A DNA stretch of 64,000 nucleotides from the NCBI GenBank assembly GCA_963691815.1, contig OY829650.1, forward strand, positions 29,221,195 to 29,285,194. The letters run 5' to 3'. This DNA is from Echiichthys vipera (lineage: Eukaryota > Chordata > Actinopteri > Perciformes > Trachinidae). A program made the translations under genes and the position numbers. How positions within the stretch are numbered: the first letter of the stretch is position 1; each line of letters starts with the position of its first letter. Below the pieces are notes generated by a model. The model ran no database searches and was not told where the DNA came from. It saw only the letters and a list, made by a program, of their open reading frames with translations. Of the stretch, positions 22,795 to 35,447 are shown in pieces.

Positions 22795-23560
22795 CTCCAG
22801 ATAAACATGTTGGTATTGCATGTTCCTGCAAACCACAAATACCTTCAGTCTCAATGTTTCAAAACTGCTGTTGATAAGCATATTATAAGAACTTATATCG
22901 CCTTAATTACCTATTAACCAATGATTATTTCTTGGGTATTTATACAAAGCATCGCCAGGTATGGGAAAAATCATGGTTTGGGTTAACTTAAGTAGCCTAC
23001 GTCTGTTACACAGACAGAATAAGACACAGACGGGACACAGAGTGCAGTCTCCTGGCTAAAGTCGTCGTCCTCCTCAATAGAGCTTTGGGCTTATTATACT
23101 ACGTCACCTGACTTCTGAAGCACTTGCTCTGAATGTATTATATTGACATGGGTGGTTTTGTACTGAATTCAGTGGAAAGCCTGCGTGTCTAATACACACG
23201 TAAAAGGGTGCCTAAAACGTTTCATATCAATGTTATGGAGCCTGGTTTTGAAATTCCTTTTGAGATTGATTATGAGAGCAGACAAAGTCAACAAACTGTA
23301 ATACTTTTCTTGTATTTACAAGTGTTGGGTTAATATGGAACTAGTCTTGGCACTCAACTGCAAGACGGTGTTTAGAACAAACCTCACTGTCCCAGGGTGT
23401 GACTGTGTAACTTGTCACTAGAAACTGACACACTGAATACAAGCTTTTTACTCAGTAACTAGACTTTTTGTTATTTAACACAAAACAAATAGCAAATACA
23501 ACTAGGTACTATTTGTAGTACCTGTAACTAGACTTTTTTCATCCAGTTTAAATCTCCATC
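22795..23560. other. no recognised feature
   Basis: No supported exon or repeat. Confidence 0.45.
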
Positions 23561-24744
23561 TACAACCCCAAGTCGTTGGATCGGGCGAGTTTCACCACTT
23601 TGTGAAAAACTGCGTGAGCAAGTAGTCCAACAGCGTAAGAAGTAAGTTTCTCAAAGTACAATTGTAAGGAATTTAGGTACTTCATCATCTACAGTCCATA
23701 ATATCATCAAAAGATTCAGAGAATCTGGAGAAATCTCTGCACATAAGCAATAAGGCTGAAAACCAACACTAAATGAATGTGACCTTCGATCCCTCAGAGG
23801 GCACTGCATTAAAAACCAACATCATTCTGTAAAGGACATTACCACAAGGTCAGTCAACATAGTTCATCTCTACATCTACAAGTACAAGTTAAAACTCTAC
23901 CATGCAAAGGGAAAGCCACAACAACACCCAGAAACACCAGCAGCTTCTCTGAGCCCGAGCTCATCTGAGATGGACTGACACAAAGTGGAAAAGTGGGCTG
24001 TGGTCTGACGAGTCCACATTTACAATTGTTTAGAGGAAAGGGACCATCTAGATTGTTTTCAGTGCACAGTTTAAAAGCCAGCATCTGTGATGGTATGGGG
24101 GTGTGTTTGTGCCCATGGCATCATGGGTAATTTGACACCATTGATGCTGAAAGGTACATGCAGGTTTTGGTGCAACAAATGCTGCCATCCAAGCATCATC
24201 TTTTTCAGGGAGGTCCCCTGCTGATTGGCATTGCCAAGACACATTCTGCAGGTGTTCCAACAGCGTGGCTTCGTGGTAAAAGAATGAGAGTACTAGACTG
24301 ACCTGCTGCAGTCCAGACCTGTCTCCCATTGAAAATGTGTGGCTCATGAAGCACAAAATACAACAACGGAGACCCTGACTGTTGAACAACTGAAGTCGTA
24401 CATCAAGAAAGAAAGGAAAATAATTCAATCTACAAAGCTTCAACAATTAGTGTCCTCAGTTCCCCAAACTGTGATTGAGTGTTGTTAAAGGAAAGGTGAT
24501 AAAACACAGTGGTAAACATGCCCCTGTCCCAGCTTAATGGAACTTGTTTCAGGCATCAAATTCAAAATGAGTGAATATTTGTAAAAAGGAACAACAACCA
24601 AAGTTTCAGTTTGAACATTAAATATCTTGTCTTTGTTGTGTATTCAATTGAATATAGGTTAAAAAAGATTTGCAAATCATTGTATTCTGTTTTCATTAAC
24701 GTTTTACACAACGTCCCAGCTTCATGTGAATGTGGGTTGCTGTA
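23561..24744 (+). mobile_element. degraded Tc1/mariner element with transposase pseudogene
   Basis: The left end TACAACCCC and the right end (reverse complement of TACAGCAACCC) bracket a broken transposase. Recognisable pieces in several frames are the helix-turn-helix part with a SGEISA-like stretch, WSDESTF (first catalytic Asp), and NAKTHSAGV followed by PTAWL. A stop-ridden region derived from the SPDLSPIENVW motif comes later. The 3' UTR (TTGCAAATCATTGTATTCTG, then ACACAACGTCCCAGC) matches a very common fish family. TA flanks the left end. Confidence 0.75.
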
Positions 24745-25264
24745 TCACAGGCGTCACTTTAGGTGTGGAGCAACCACTTAGAGAATTCCCTTCCCTCTGG
24801 CAAGTTTGGGTGACGGTCTGAGGTGGATGAGACAAGAGCTTGAGACTGACAAAGAGAATAGTGTCTATCTGCCCAATGTATATAGTTGTGTGTATTTTTT
24901 CAAGCCTGAACATGTCATGTTCATGTTTAGCGGTACATTCATTCTTGGAGATATGCGGTCCTTGTTGACAAGTTGCGGCTTGTTTCCATATCTGTCACAT
25001 CCCCAAAGACTGTGAGGAATTCAAAAGTTTCTCCAACTTCCACAGGATGTGTCAGAGCAGCCTGAACATAATATACATGGGAACACAGAGGAAGGGAGGC
25101 ACCTTCTGTGCCAAAACAGTTGTATGTTCACACTCTACTTTACTACTACTCCAAGAGTTGTAGTACTAATATATACCATATATACTACTCTTACTCTTTT
25201 GGTCAAGAAAGAATATTCACTGAAATGATACAATTGCTGTTACACTGTATTCACCAATTTATAA
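24745..25264. other. no recognised feature
   Basis: No supported exon or repeat. Confidence 0.45.
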
Positions 25265-25265
25265 T

Positions 25266-25740
25266 GTTAAAGGTTGAATATGGAGAATGAGCAGAACACC
25301 GTCTAGTGTCTCAAGATCGTAGTCGCAACAACAGAAAATAATTCCAGCAGTCGGGTTGCCAGGTTGGTCAGACCCGGCCCAGTAGCTACAGGAGACCAGA
25401 GTCTGTTTGAGCCTGTTTGAACCCATCCTCTATGGCTAATCACACCATAAAAACAAGAATTAAAGGAGTTTAACTGACGTTAGCCGTTGCAGCTAAGTAA
25501 ACATGAAAGTTAGCTTACCGAGCAAGGAGAAACGTAGCCTTTTTGGCATGCGTTTTAATTCCGTTGAATTTATCACAGTCCATGGAGTGAATGCTTGGCC
25601 TATATTGACTTTTTGTCTACAGTAGCTGCACCCAACAACAGACAAACCTGGCAACCCCCAATGCCAGCCGCTATTGGCTGGAACAATGTAAACAGAACGT
25701 GGCAGAATCATTGTCAAACCCGTCCAAAAAAGCTATACAT

Positions 25741-25802
<62 letters not shown>

Positions 25803-25921
25803 ATTCAAACATTTTTTATATAGAAAAGCAATACTTTCATTCTGTACCCCTCCAAACGAATCGTGTTTTTTTTTTTTTAAATATAGCATTTAATAAAGAT
25901 TCTACATATCCAACCTTTAAT
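25266..25921. mobile_element. MITE with TTAAAGGTTG termini
   Basis: Left end TTAAAGGTTGAATATG and right end the reverse complement of TTAAAGGTTGGATATG form terminal inverted repeats about 655 bp apart. Inside is a compound (AC)n(AT)n microsatellite at about 25740-25800. No coding capacity. Confidence 0.6.
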
Positions 25922-26199
25922 ATATTTAAATACATATATACATTTAGATTTTATTTACTACCAATAACAATAATACACTGCATCTTTGTTGGCCCATTTT
26001 TAAAAAAGGCTCCACTCAAATTGATAGTTAGGCTAACTTTTACACACTACACAATATGACTTGGTGGAAAACAAGCCTGCAGGCTACAGTTCATGTGATA
26101 GAAACGTGGGTTACATAAACAGAAGCCTACACCTGTCACCTATGATGAAGATTAGAAAAGCAGAAATGCACATTTCAAAGCGGAGGAGCCATTTCTCCC

Positions 26200-26452
26200 A
26201 GCATGTGAGCCGGCACTGATACTGTGGCTGAGCGTTTGTCCTCCATCCATCCTGCGGGGCCCCGGCCCCCCCTGCCCCCCCTGCCATGACCCTCCCTCTT
26301 GGCTCTGCCGTGCTGGGCTCCGGCACGCAGCGACGCTGTAGATGCGGCAGACTGGAACGACTGTTCGATAGTGAATGCAGCAGCCGGGGAGGATAACAAC
26401 ATCCTGACAGACACCGCGGAGGACAACGACACTTCACCGGACAGCAGTCAAT
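26200..26452 (+). promoter_or_regulatory. candidate GC-rich promoter and non-coding first exon of abcg4
   Basis: This is a locally GC- and CpG-rich stretch in an otherwise AT-rich region, containing C-rich tracts near 26260-26285. It ends at a plausible splice donor (GTAAGC at 26453). The first abcg4 coding exon has a splice acceptor 13 nt before its ATG (AG at 41477-41478), so at least one upstream 5' UTR exon must exist; this is the best visible candidate. An ATG at 26299 would open a short upstream frame. Inference only. Confidence 0.35.
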
Positions 26453-26519
26453 GTAAGCTCCTCTCTCGGCTTTATTACGTCTTGTCAAGTCCTACTTTTT
26501 CTCCTTTTTCTTAAATGAC

Positions 26520-27385
26520 ACATCTTTTCGTGTAGCGGAGGTGTCACCGTCCAGGCTGCCCCCGGTCCACGAAACACAAATGCGTCTTATGTGTTCCGTG
26601 GTTCACGCAGATATTTTTACACGCTTTTGAAGCAGTAACTCATTATTATGCAGTAAATGTGTGTTAAAATCAAGTTAAGAGCACCGACAAGGATAAAAGT
26701 GGATTAACAGCGTGTGTTTGTAGTATTAACGCACTTTAAATGTAGCTCAAATGAACATTCATTAAGCTAGGCTATCTCCCGTTAACCTTTAATGAATGAA
26801 CAATGTTACTGGGACACTTGCCGGCACTTCAAAGTGTCTTCCCCTTAAAAAAGTGTCAAAAATAGGCAAATGTAAGTTACTTTGGCTAATAGAAATGATT
26901 AACACAACTATAGTTAGCCTTACAGTAACAATAACAGTGACTGTAATTATAATTGATTGATAAACTCAGTGTATTGATTTTTTCATTTTAATAAATAAGA
27001 GAAAACATTTTAATAAGGCCTCCTTTAGATTTATTTTTTATTTTTTCAACACCTGTTTCCGAACATATTTTTTGCTTGTCTTAAGTGTAATTTGTCACCA
27101 TTTAGGCCGACTGACACATGCCAACACTACTGTATCTCAATGAGCTAATATCGACCGATTTATCAGTCTGTAGTCAAACTTAAACAATAAACATTTTACA
27201 GCCTTTTAAAAAAGAAATCACAATAATACACTTATCTTTTATTTGTTATGTAATGATTACTGTCTTTACGGGGGAAGGTTGGTGGTCTGGACCTGCACCA
27301 TGAAAAGAGTCTACAGATAACTTCTGTTGGGATTTGGTGCTCGCCTATATTAACAAAAGCAACTTGACTTTATTACTGACTTCAT
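26520..27385. other. no recognised feature
   Basis: AT-rich, no supported exon. Confidence 0.45.
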
Positions 27386-27387
27386 CA

Positions 27388-27655
27388 CATTGGGGCGGCA
27401 CTAGCTCAGTCCATAGGTGAATCGGCTGGGAACTCGTGCTGTTGAGCAAGGCACCGAACCCCCAACTGCTCGGGGCGCTGAGCCATTGGCAGCCCCCTCG
27501 CTCTGACATCTCCACATTAATTGCATGCAATAGTTCCTGTTTGTGCATGTGTGTATTTTGGGCCTGTGTGTGTGTATGTAACCTGTATGATAACAATAAC
27601 AGAGTGAAAAAATTTCCCTTGGGGGATAAATAAAAGGAATTCTTTTTTTTATTCA
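27388..27655 (+). repeat. tRNA-headed SINE (third family), full length
   Basis: The head GGCGGCACTAGCTCAGTCCA is tRNA-like. A core follows with GTTGAGCAAGGCACCGAACC and CTGCTCGGGGCGCTGAGCC. The LINE-like tail has TTTCCCTTGGGGGATAAATA. The head matches the fragment at 54945-55024. Confidence 0.7.
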
Positions 27656-27835
27656 TTCATTCATCCATCTTCAACCTCTTGTCCCTGTCGGGGTCGTGGG
27701 GGGCTGGCGCCGATCCCAGCTGACATAGGGCGTTCGGCGGGGTACACCGTGGACAGGACATCAGTCTATCACAGGGCAGAGACGCAAAGAGACAGACAAC
27801 TATTCACACGCACACTCACACCTACGGGCATTTTT
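27656..27835 (-). repeat. LINE 3' tail fragment with GAAT/GATG-type end
   Basis: The minus strand reads GTGATAGACTGATGTCCTGT, GGTGTACCCCGCC, then a GATGGATGAATGAATGAAT tail. The same family occurs in the opposite orientation at 37284-37540. Probably RTE/Rex3-like, but I am not sure of the clade. Confidence 0.55.
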
Positions 27836-28550
27836 TATTTTTTTTAATTAAGTGTTGAGCTAAGATAGACGTCAACATTAGTTTTTCAACCCTTCCCCCT
27901 CTGCCCTTCTGCTCGTCTCATGAGTGAGGAGTGCTGCTGTGGCTTATGCAGACTGTGCTGCAGCTCTTACTACTGTAGGAATGTACGCGAGCTTGTAGTT
28001 TTTTCTGTCAAAGCCTCTTCAGCGAATGAGCTCTGATTCTTACAAAGTCATGGGAGACCAGTACTGTTAACCTACTTCCCTGGGTCTTAATATCCTTACG
28101 TTCAATCTGCCTTCATGTTACGTAAGAACAGCCAGTATTCCTCGGCTGCTGTTCACCGGCAGAACAATAAGACAGTATCTGAGGGTTCAAGCTTAAGTCA
28201 GGAACTTTCTCTGAGTTGTTTTTAGTTTGCTGGAATAGTCCCTATAACCTGACAGCACGATGAGATGGATGGTGTGTGGGAAAAGTCACGCAGCTCTGCC
28301 TCCACCTGCTGCTCCCAGAGCCCTCTCTGTGAGTGCAATGGCATCGGCAAGATCCCACCCTGACCGACCTGAAATAACCAATCTCAGGCTGCAGCTGTCC
28401 AATCTTTTCGTAATCGAGTATTGTACCCAGTATTACAGTGATTCATCGAGTAATCGGATAAAACAATAAAAAATTATAATTTTGCATAAAAAATTATTTC
28501 AATTTGCGTTATTTTGCAAAAACAATATATGATGTCTAGGATAGGCCTAT
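27836..28550. other. no recognised gene
   Basis: No supported exon. A TAATCGAGT-type motif near 28415-28460 recurs near 29790 and may mark ends of a degenerate hAT-like repeat. Confidence 0.4.
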
Positions 28551-28554
28551 TTAG

Positions 28555-29185
28555 ATTTAGACTTAGACTTCTCTTTATTGATCCTTTGGGATGAACTCCT
28601 GCAAGGAAACTGAATTTCCAGCAGCTTACAAAAACACGAGGGAGGTATAAAAAAATACAGTGTAGGATAACGTATAAACTCTAAATAAATCCAGAAAGTA
28701 TAAAAAAAAAACAGTAAGCAATAAACTCTTAGCTAAATAAATACAGAAAGTATACAAAAAAAGAAACAGTAAGCAATAAACTCTTAGCTAAATAAATACA
28801 GAAAGTATATAAAAAAAGAAACAGTAAGCAATAAACTCTTAGTCAAATATATATGAGGTAGATGTAAGAATACAGGTCAAATCAAACTCACAGAAAATGA
28901 AATCAGATAAGTTAAATGTAGAGGAAATGTATAAGATCAAATATGTATGACTGTATATGACAGAAATGAGCAGCAAGATTAAAGTATTGCACTTAAGTGG
29001 TGGATAAAGTTATTGCACATAGAAAAGAAGAAAAGTGTCCAGGTATGTATGAGTAGATTATTAATGTTACAGTGAGCGACTCCCACCCCTTCCCTTCTGT
29101 CCTCTTTATTTCCTCCTACCCCCGAGTGAGGAGTTGTAGAGGATGATGTCCTGAGGGACAAAGGAGTTCTTGAGGTGTGCTTACC
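28555..29185. repeat. L2/Rex-type LINE 3' region with internal tandem repeat
   Basis: CTTTATTGATCCTTTGGGAT, GGAAACTGAATTTCCAGCAG and GATGATGTCCTGAGGGACAA are hallmarks of a common fish LINE-derived repeat. Between about 28640 and 28850 a unit with AAACAGTAAGCAATAAACTC and AAATAAATACAGAAAGTAT is repeated about three times. Confidence 0.55.
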
Positions 29186-29189
29186 TAAC

Positions 29190-29239
29190 AGGTGTGTGTG
29201 TGTGTGTGTGTTTGTGTGCGTGTGTGTGTGTGTGTGTTT

Positions 29240-29273
<34 letters not shown>

Positions 29274-29275
29274 TG
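29190..29275 (+). repeat. (TG)n microsatellite
   Basis: TG dinucleotide run with a few TTTG and GCG interruptions. Confidence 0.9.
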
Positions 29276-30716
29276 TTGTTGAGTGTGCACATGTGTACAA
29301 CAACAAGCAACGTACAGAACGTTACTAACACATTTCCTCAAACAATAATATGAAGACAGATCAGGTAGGTGACGTTATGTTTAACGTTCATGAAAAACTA
29401 AACATAGAGGCATTCACCAGGACAGCTAATGTTACGCATTCTCTTCCAGTTTCTTCGTAACTACGGCAACCGCCCTCCTTAAACCAGAACAGCGGTGCTC
29501 GGTGAAGTGCTGTTAACAACGGCTGCTTTCTGCTCAAACCCTGAATCATCCATGTGTGCTGTTGTGGTAGAACAGTTCTAGTTAACAGTGGACACATTGG
29601 ACCTTTATGGCTTCTTTTTAAGTGTGAAATGATCCGATACATATTCTCTGCCTTTTCTGGATGTAGCGGTGTGCATCCGCAAAAAACGGTCCATGTGGAG
29701 CAATGATCCCTGCGCTGAACAGGCCGCAGAATGCGCGAGAGAGGAATTAAACGAATCATCGAGGCAGAGATTTTGTCTCTCTTGTAATCGAGTAACTGTT
29801 TCAGCCCTAAACCAATCATAGTCGAGCAGTCTCAGATGCTCTGAATGTTGATCACACTGCGAAACTGAATCTTCGCATATTCTGTTACTGTATAGCCTGT
29901 TTCTTTACAGAAACATATTTTAGTGTACTGTTTAGCTAGAAAATGAACCAGTGGGTGGGGTTTGGATTTCACTCAAGAGAAATAATCTCTGGCTGTCCAG
30001 ATGTAGTGACAATATACATATATACAAATATTTTTCAGCTTTAAAGAGACTGCAGCATTGGTGCTCATGGAGCTCTCCCTTGTCTGTTCTGCTTGCTGTG
30101 TGTGATCTAAATGGTAGCATTCAGTCGTCACAGCAGTGCTAACTCTTACAGTGCATGCAGTACAGAGACAAGACACAGAGCAGCCTGTGAGTCATCTTTG
30201 AGCATTTTAGAGGTACTCATTACTTTTACCTTCAGCCTACGCAGAACATACATCCTCATACTGTACACTTGTAAGGACAGGGTGTCCCAGCCATGTCGCT
30301 TGTGACCGTAGGAAAGGACTTTATATAAAAAGCACGCATGCAATCAAAAGTGGATGTGATGTAGACTGTGAAATTAAAAGGGTGAAAGGGGACATAAAAA
30401 ACTTTTTCAGTGCTTGTCCACACACAGTGTGGTATCTGGAGTGCCTACAAACCCACAAACTAGGAATTAAGACACCCAAGTCTTTTTTTGTGGGCTGCCT
30501 TGATCAGAAAACACGGGATTCAACACGCCATTCAGATTCTCTTCCTATTTCACATGCAGCTTACTAGAATACACCACCCCTCATCTGAGTATCTCCACCC
30601 ACAGCTTGAGAACTATCTTTACCATTGTGCATCATATTTTTATCACGAGCCAATCAGAGCAGACTGGGCTTTTTGGAATCTGGGCTCAGAGGAGTAATGT
30701 GGTATTTTCCAACCTG
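29276..30716. other. no recognised gene; degraded repeat pieces
   Basis: A 143-codon minus-strand frame (29388-29819) has no recognised motif. The segment at 29820-29940 resembles the interior of the element at 12.1 kb. No host exon seen. Confidence 0.4.
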
Positions 30717-30980
30717 TGAAAATTAGATCAAAATAATCATTAATAATTGATTTATTCTGAAATATTGTTTTTTTTATTGTTCAGAATTTGATAGAATATC
30801 TATAGCTATAGCTATACCCCTGCTGTAGTAGCATGTTTTGTTAAATAACCAAGGGCACTTCCAGAAAAACAGTAACCATTGTGTCAGAAGAGAAGATTTC
30901 AACAATGTTTTCTTATTAAAAAATGAACCGGAAGTGTAGAGGCCACAGCTTTGAATGACTTCAGTACATCTGCGCCCACA

Positions 30981-32907
30981 CAGGGCTGTACATTGACTTT
31001 TTCAGCACATAGCACTAGTGCTACAGAGGCTTACAGGCTGACAGTTTTTTAGGACCACAGAGTTATAGGGTGAGTTAAAAATGCCTGTCACCTCTACAGA
31101 GGACAATTAATTCAGCTCATCTCTTACAAAGTTACATCCGCAAGTGTAATTCATACCGTATATAAAGAATGTATAACAATTATAGAATAATTAATGCACT
31201 CAAAATAAATAAATTAATAAGTGAACTTGTAACTCTACAGACAGGAACAGTAGAGATGGATAATTAAATTAATAAGTGAACCTGTAACTCTACAGACAGG
31301 AACAGTAGAGATGGATAATTAAATTAATAAGTGAACCTGTAACTCTACAGACAGGAACAGTAGAGATGGATAATTAAATGAATAAGTGAACCTGTAACTC
31401 TACAGACAGGAACAGTAGAGATGGATAATTAAATGAATAACTGTGAACCTGTAACTCTACAGACAGGAACAGTAGAGATGGATAAGTAAATGAATAAGTG
31501 AACCTGTAACTCTACAGACAGGAACAGTAGAGATGGAGAATTAAATTAATAATTGTGAACCTGTAACTCTACAGACAGGAACAGTAGAGATGGATAAGTA
31601 AATGAATAAGTGAACCTGTAACTCTACAGACAGGAACAGTAGAGAGGGAGAATTAAATGAATTACTGTGAACCTGTAACTCTACAGACAGGAACAGTAAA
31701 GAGGGAGAATTAAATTAATAACTGTGAACCTGTAACTCTACAGACAGGAACAGTAGAGATGGATAATTAACAAGGAACAGAAGAAAACAGTCTTTGCTTC
31801 ATTGGCTTTTAGATGCAGTAAACATACTGTAGATAAATACAATCTAATAAATAAAAATAAATTAGAAATAAAATGACACGTATGGAAATAATTAAATAAA
31901 TAATAATCGCAGACGCACAGCTAATGGTAACCATGGTAACCATTCGACAGCAGCTTGATTAGTTTCATATCATCTACAGGTCGGCTGTGTCGCGTTAATA
32001 AACTTGTTTCGATTTCTATATATTAATATTTTTTATTTTAGAAAGTGAGATAATAGTCTGGAAACAACAGAAACATATTACCAAACTCTTTTCCCTTTTT
32101 CCAAAGGACTCAAATTAAATTCCATACTTTTCCATACTGCGTAGGAACCCGACAGACAGACAGACAGACTGTCAGACAGACATACAGAATATAGCTGCCT
32201 ATAATGTGTTTAAATTACTGCTTCAAGGGCCTCTTTGTTTGCTCGGGGGACACCGATGGAGAATAGTACCGCTCCGGGTTTTGCTGAGCGACATAGATAG
32301 GCATCTGGAGCCAGGATGTGACTGTGAGATATGTCGTGTTTTTTCGCATTGTCTTTCTTTAATATGTGGTTGCCCACAGCATAGGGATTGTTCTTTCTTA
32401 TTTTAAGCGGCGCTGTCTGACAATAGGAACAATACATTAGCTGCTTACTCCTGCTGCTCCCTCTCTGTGTTGTAGCTGTACGTTTTAGCTTTCACTGTTG
32501 TCGTTGGCGCATTTTCGGTCGGGGTTGGTGGGTCCTCGTTAACTTCATTTATGTTATTGTCTGTGTCGTCCGGGCTGCCTGAGGTGTCTTCGCTTCATTT
32601 CATGTTCTCAACGCGGACAGGTTGGAAAAATGTCTTCATGTTGATTTTTGGGAGTAACGTTAGCCCCTGTGTGCCAACATGGGGCTAACCCAGCCGCACG
32701 GGAAGTTCAATATACAAGACATACCATTAATCATTGACCACAGTTGACTACAACTACCAGGAAGGATAGTCGTATTCTAAACAAGGTTTTTTCTGTGGCT
32801 GAATCTGCCCATAGCACCCAATAATACAGGGCAGATTAATTCTTAGTACGGGCATGTTTTAATCTAGCATGTGCAACATACCGTTTATGTCGTACTTTAC
32901 AGCCCTG
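30981..32907 (-). mobile_element. hAT-like element inserted in the Tc1 element
   Basis: The termini CAGGGCTGTA and TACAGCCCTG are exact inverted repeats of the hAT CAGGG type. On the minus strand a TTF/BED-like zinc-finger piece is readable at 32437-32210 (CSYCQTAPLKIRKN, then NHILKKDNAKKHDISHSHIL). An acidic Asp/Asn/Glu-rich stretch precedes it (about 32640-32460). Together these resemble the N-terminus of ZNF862/ZMYM-type hAT proteins. The catalytic part is missing. CCACA at both edges may be part of the target duplication. Confidence 0.6.
31221..31770 (+). repeat. 55-bp minisatellite, about ten copies
   Basis: Each unit contains GTGAACCTGTAACTCTACAG, ACAGGAACAGTAGAGATGG and a variable ATAATTAAATGAATAA linker of 13-18 nt. 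Starts at 31221 and 31276 give the 55-bp period. The array is contiguous, so it is not a CRISPR array. Confidence 0.95.
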
Positions 32908-33870
32908 CCACAGGACATCACTAGTTTCTCTCACTGCTCTGGTTTGATCTTGGTCCATTCTGACTCAGTCTCTTACACAGTTCAATAACTCTAGTGGGTT
33001 TATAAGACATTACTTTGTTACCAAGGATTTTCCAGAGATTCTCTATGGGGTTTAGATCTGAACTCTGGGCAGGACATTTCATTGTTTCAATATTCTTAGC
33101 TTCAAGGAACTGCTTCACCTGTTTTACAGTGTGACAGGGGACAGTATTTTAAATGAAAATTGCAGCTGATTGGGAGACAGTTGCAGTGAAGGTATTGCAT
33201 GTTGCTGAAGGAGGTTCACATGAACATTTGCATTCACTCTGCCATGTAGCTGTACAAGAGGCCCTATTCCTGCTGCAGAAAACATCCCCCAAACCATGAT
33301 ACTTCCTACTCCAGAGTTAACTGACTTCTATACACACTCTGGTTCAGTCTTTCCCCAGTCCTGCGCCCAACATAATGTTTCCATCAGACACAAATAGACT
33401 GAACTTACTCTCATCACTGAAGTCACTCTGGACCACTTCTCCTCTGGACCAGTTCTCTCCCTCAGCAAAGGCAAGTGTAGTCTTTTTATTCTTTCTGCTG
33501 ATGAGAGATTTGGTCACTGCAGAGTGGCCTTTCAGTTCAAAAAGTCAAAAAGATGAGACACAGTGTGCAGAGACAGATCCATGTTCTGTTCAGCACTGAA
33601 CTGGAGACCAACTCCAGCTGCATTGTTGAACTGATTCCCCATTGAGAGTCTTCTCATAATCCTGTCCTCTCGTGCACTTTTTTTACGTGGACGACCGGCC
33701 TTTTTGAGGGACTTAAATTAATCTGTGTCCTTGTAAAGTTTCAATCTTCTTGAAATCACAGACTGTGAACGCACAACCTCTCTCTGATGGCTGAGAGGGT
33801 CATCCCTTTGGCCTTCATCTGGACAACCTGCTGTCTCAGGGTTTCAGTCTCCTTAGAGCAGCTGCCATCT
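32906..33870 (-). pseudogene. Tc1-like transposase pseudogene
   Basis: From 33870 downwards the minus strand gives a broken N-terminal region. It then has SDFSDESKFSLFVSDGN (first catalytic Asp region), a YHGLGDVF-type block, and finally SSDLNPIENLWKILGNKVM with the last catalytic Glu. Many stops and frameshifts are present. Confidence 0.8.
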
Positions 33871-34178
33871 TACAAAGTAACCAGGAGAGCTGCAGATAAA
33901 TAGGGTGTGTCCAACAATGAAGTCAATTGTCATCAGGTGCCAGATTAACACCAATAACTGGGGGGGATCTGAAAGTGTTCTCTACTTTTGATCACTGTTT
34001 TTTTTTCAGAAAAAAATAGGTTTTTGTTGAAGTGCCTTGGTTTATTTAAAAAACATACTAGTACAGCGGTGGTATAGCCACAGGGGATATTCTATCACAT
34101 TCTGAACAATAAAGTTAACAATGTTTCAGAATAAATCAAGTATTAATAACTAACCAATAACTAATTTTGATCTATTTT

Positions 34179-35246
34179 GATTCTAAATGTAGAATATTAA
34201 GTATTGTAAATTATTCAGTTGATTTTTTTTTCTTTATTCACTTATATCGCTGGACTGATAAGTTGTTAAAGAAATAAATTAAATTAAATTGAACGACACA
34301 GCATAAATTAAGTGACCAGCGTTATGCACTGAACGTGCGATCTTGACACCTGTTTAGTGTTGCAATAAGTGTGATCAGAATGTGAAAAACACATCAGTTC
34401 ATGCTTCCAACTCATGGCGCACAGTTGGAGCAATCAGGTTCAAAATCTCCACTGAAGGTGACTTTTTTTGAGGGTAAATATTGCTGTTAAACTATGACCC
34501 GCCTCTTATAATTCTGCTTTTTTTGGAATAATGTAAGTGTAGCTGGATAGCATTAGGGGCCATACACACCATGGCTGAATACTGAAAGGAAAGACCACTC
34601 ACAAAAACTACAATCCAAAGAAGGAACTACAATCAGTCTTTGTCTGACCAAGTTCAGTCTTTGCAGACCAAGTGACACCTCAAAATGAAGCGCAAACACA
34701 CAGCAGCAGGAAAGAGTCCAATATACAGTACTCTGGCATGCATTTTTTTTGTGCGTTGTCCACTTCAGTTTTCTGTTTCCTCTATTTCCCAAATGACCTG
34801 GAAACATTCCTCATTCAAAACATATTTGTACCCAAGAGAGCAAAGCCCTCCTGCCCTCAGAATGTGTATGTGACTGATACCAATAGCTGGTTCTGAATAA
34901 GTTAATATTGAAGGGGGTATTTTTACTTTAAAAAACTTGATGAAAGAGAGTTTTATAGTCCTTTCCAACTTTACACACACTGTATCCCAGTTTGGTTTAC
35001 AGTGCTGTCAAAGAAAGTCCTAGTCAGATGCTAGATTATGAGACATATCACACATAGAATAGGGGACATCCCCAGATAGTGTCTGACATTTACACCCCCT
35101 AAATGACCAAACTCCTGGAATATTCATCATCAAATCAGATCTAAAGAAGCCTCAGCCTCATAGAAATGGTATGGACCATCATTTTCATGTATGAATCCTT
35201 CTCCCTGGGCCTGGAACGTAATAGAATCCCTACAAACTGACGGTCA
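34179..35246. other. no recognised feature
   Basis: No supported exon or repeat. Confidence 0.45.
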
Positions 35247-35447
35247 TCTCTAGATGGTAACTGTAGCTTTGTGAAAAACTTGCAAAAAATCTTGCGAGAC
35301 TCACTTCCTGACGACCTAAATCAACCTTAACCTTTCAAGGTCTGTGCCTAACACTATCCAGCCAACCTTAACCATTTGAGATTAATGTCTAACCTTAACC
35401 ATCTCGCGAGACTTTCACAAATCTTGGGATCACCATCTCGACATAAA
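35247..35447. repeat. small inverted-repeat MITE
   Basis: The ends TCTAGATGGTAACTGTAG and, inverted, TCGAGATGGTGATCCCAAG bracket two TTGCGAGACT/CTCGCGAGACT blocks and several AACCTTAACC repeats. Confidence 0.45.

Larger units (their letters stand above)
30718..34178 (-). mobile_element. Tc1-like transposon with about 150-200 bp terminal inverted repeats
   Basis: The left end at 30718-30870 (ATTAGATCAAAATAATCATT, TTGATTTATTCTGAAA, CAGAATTTGATAGAATAT) is the reverse complement of the right end at about 34010-34178. The two arms share order and spacing with modest divergence. A Tc1 transposase pseudogene lies on the minus strand near the right end. The element is far longer than a typical Tc1 because another element (30981-32907) is inserted. 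Confidence 0.75.

Noticed and set aside
29388..29819. 143-codon minus-strand frame as a gene
   Set aside because: It has no recognised domain, no splice context and lies among degraded repeats; an HLKRSHKG-like stretch hints at a transposon zinc finger but is too weak.
31221..31770. Possible CRISPR-like array
   Set aside because: Units are contiguous with only 13-18 nt degenerate linkers, in a vertebrate genome; it is a minisatellite.
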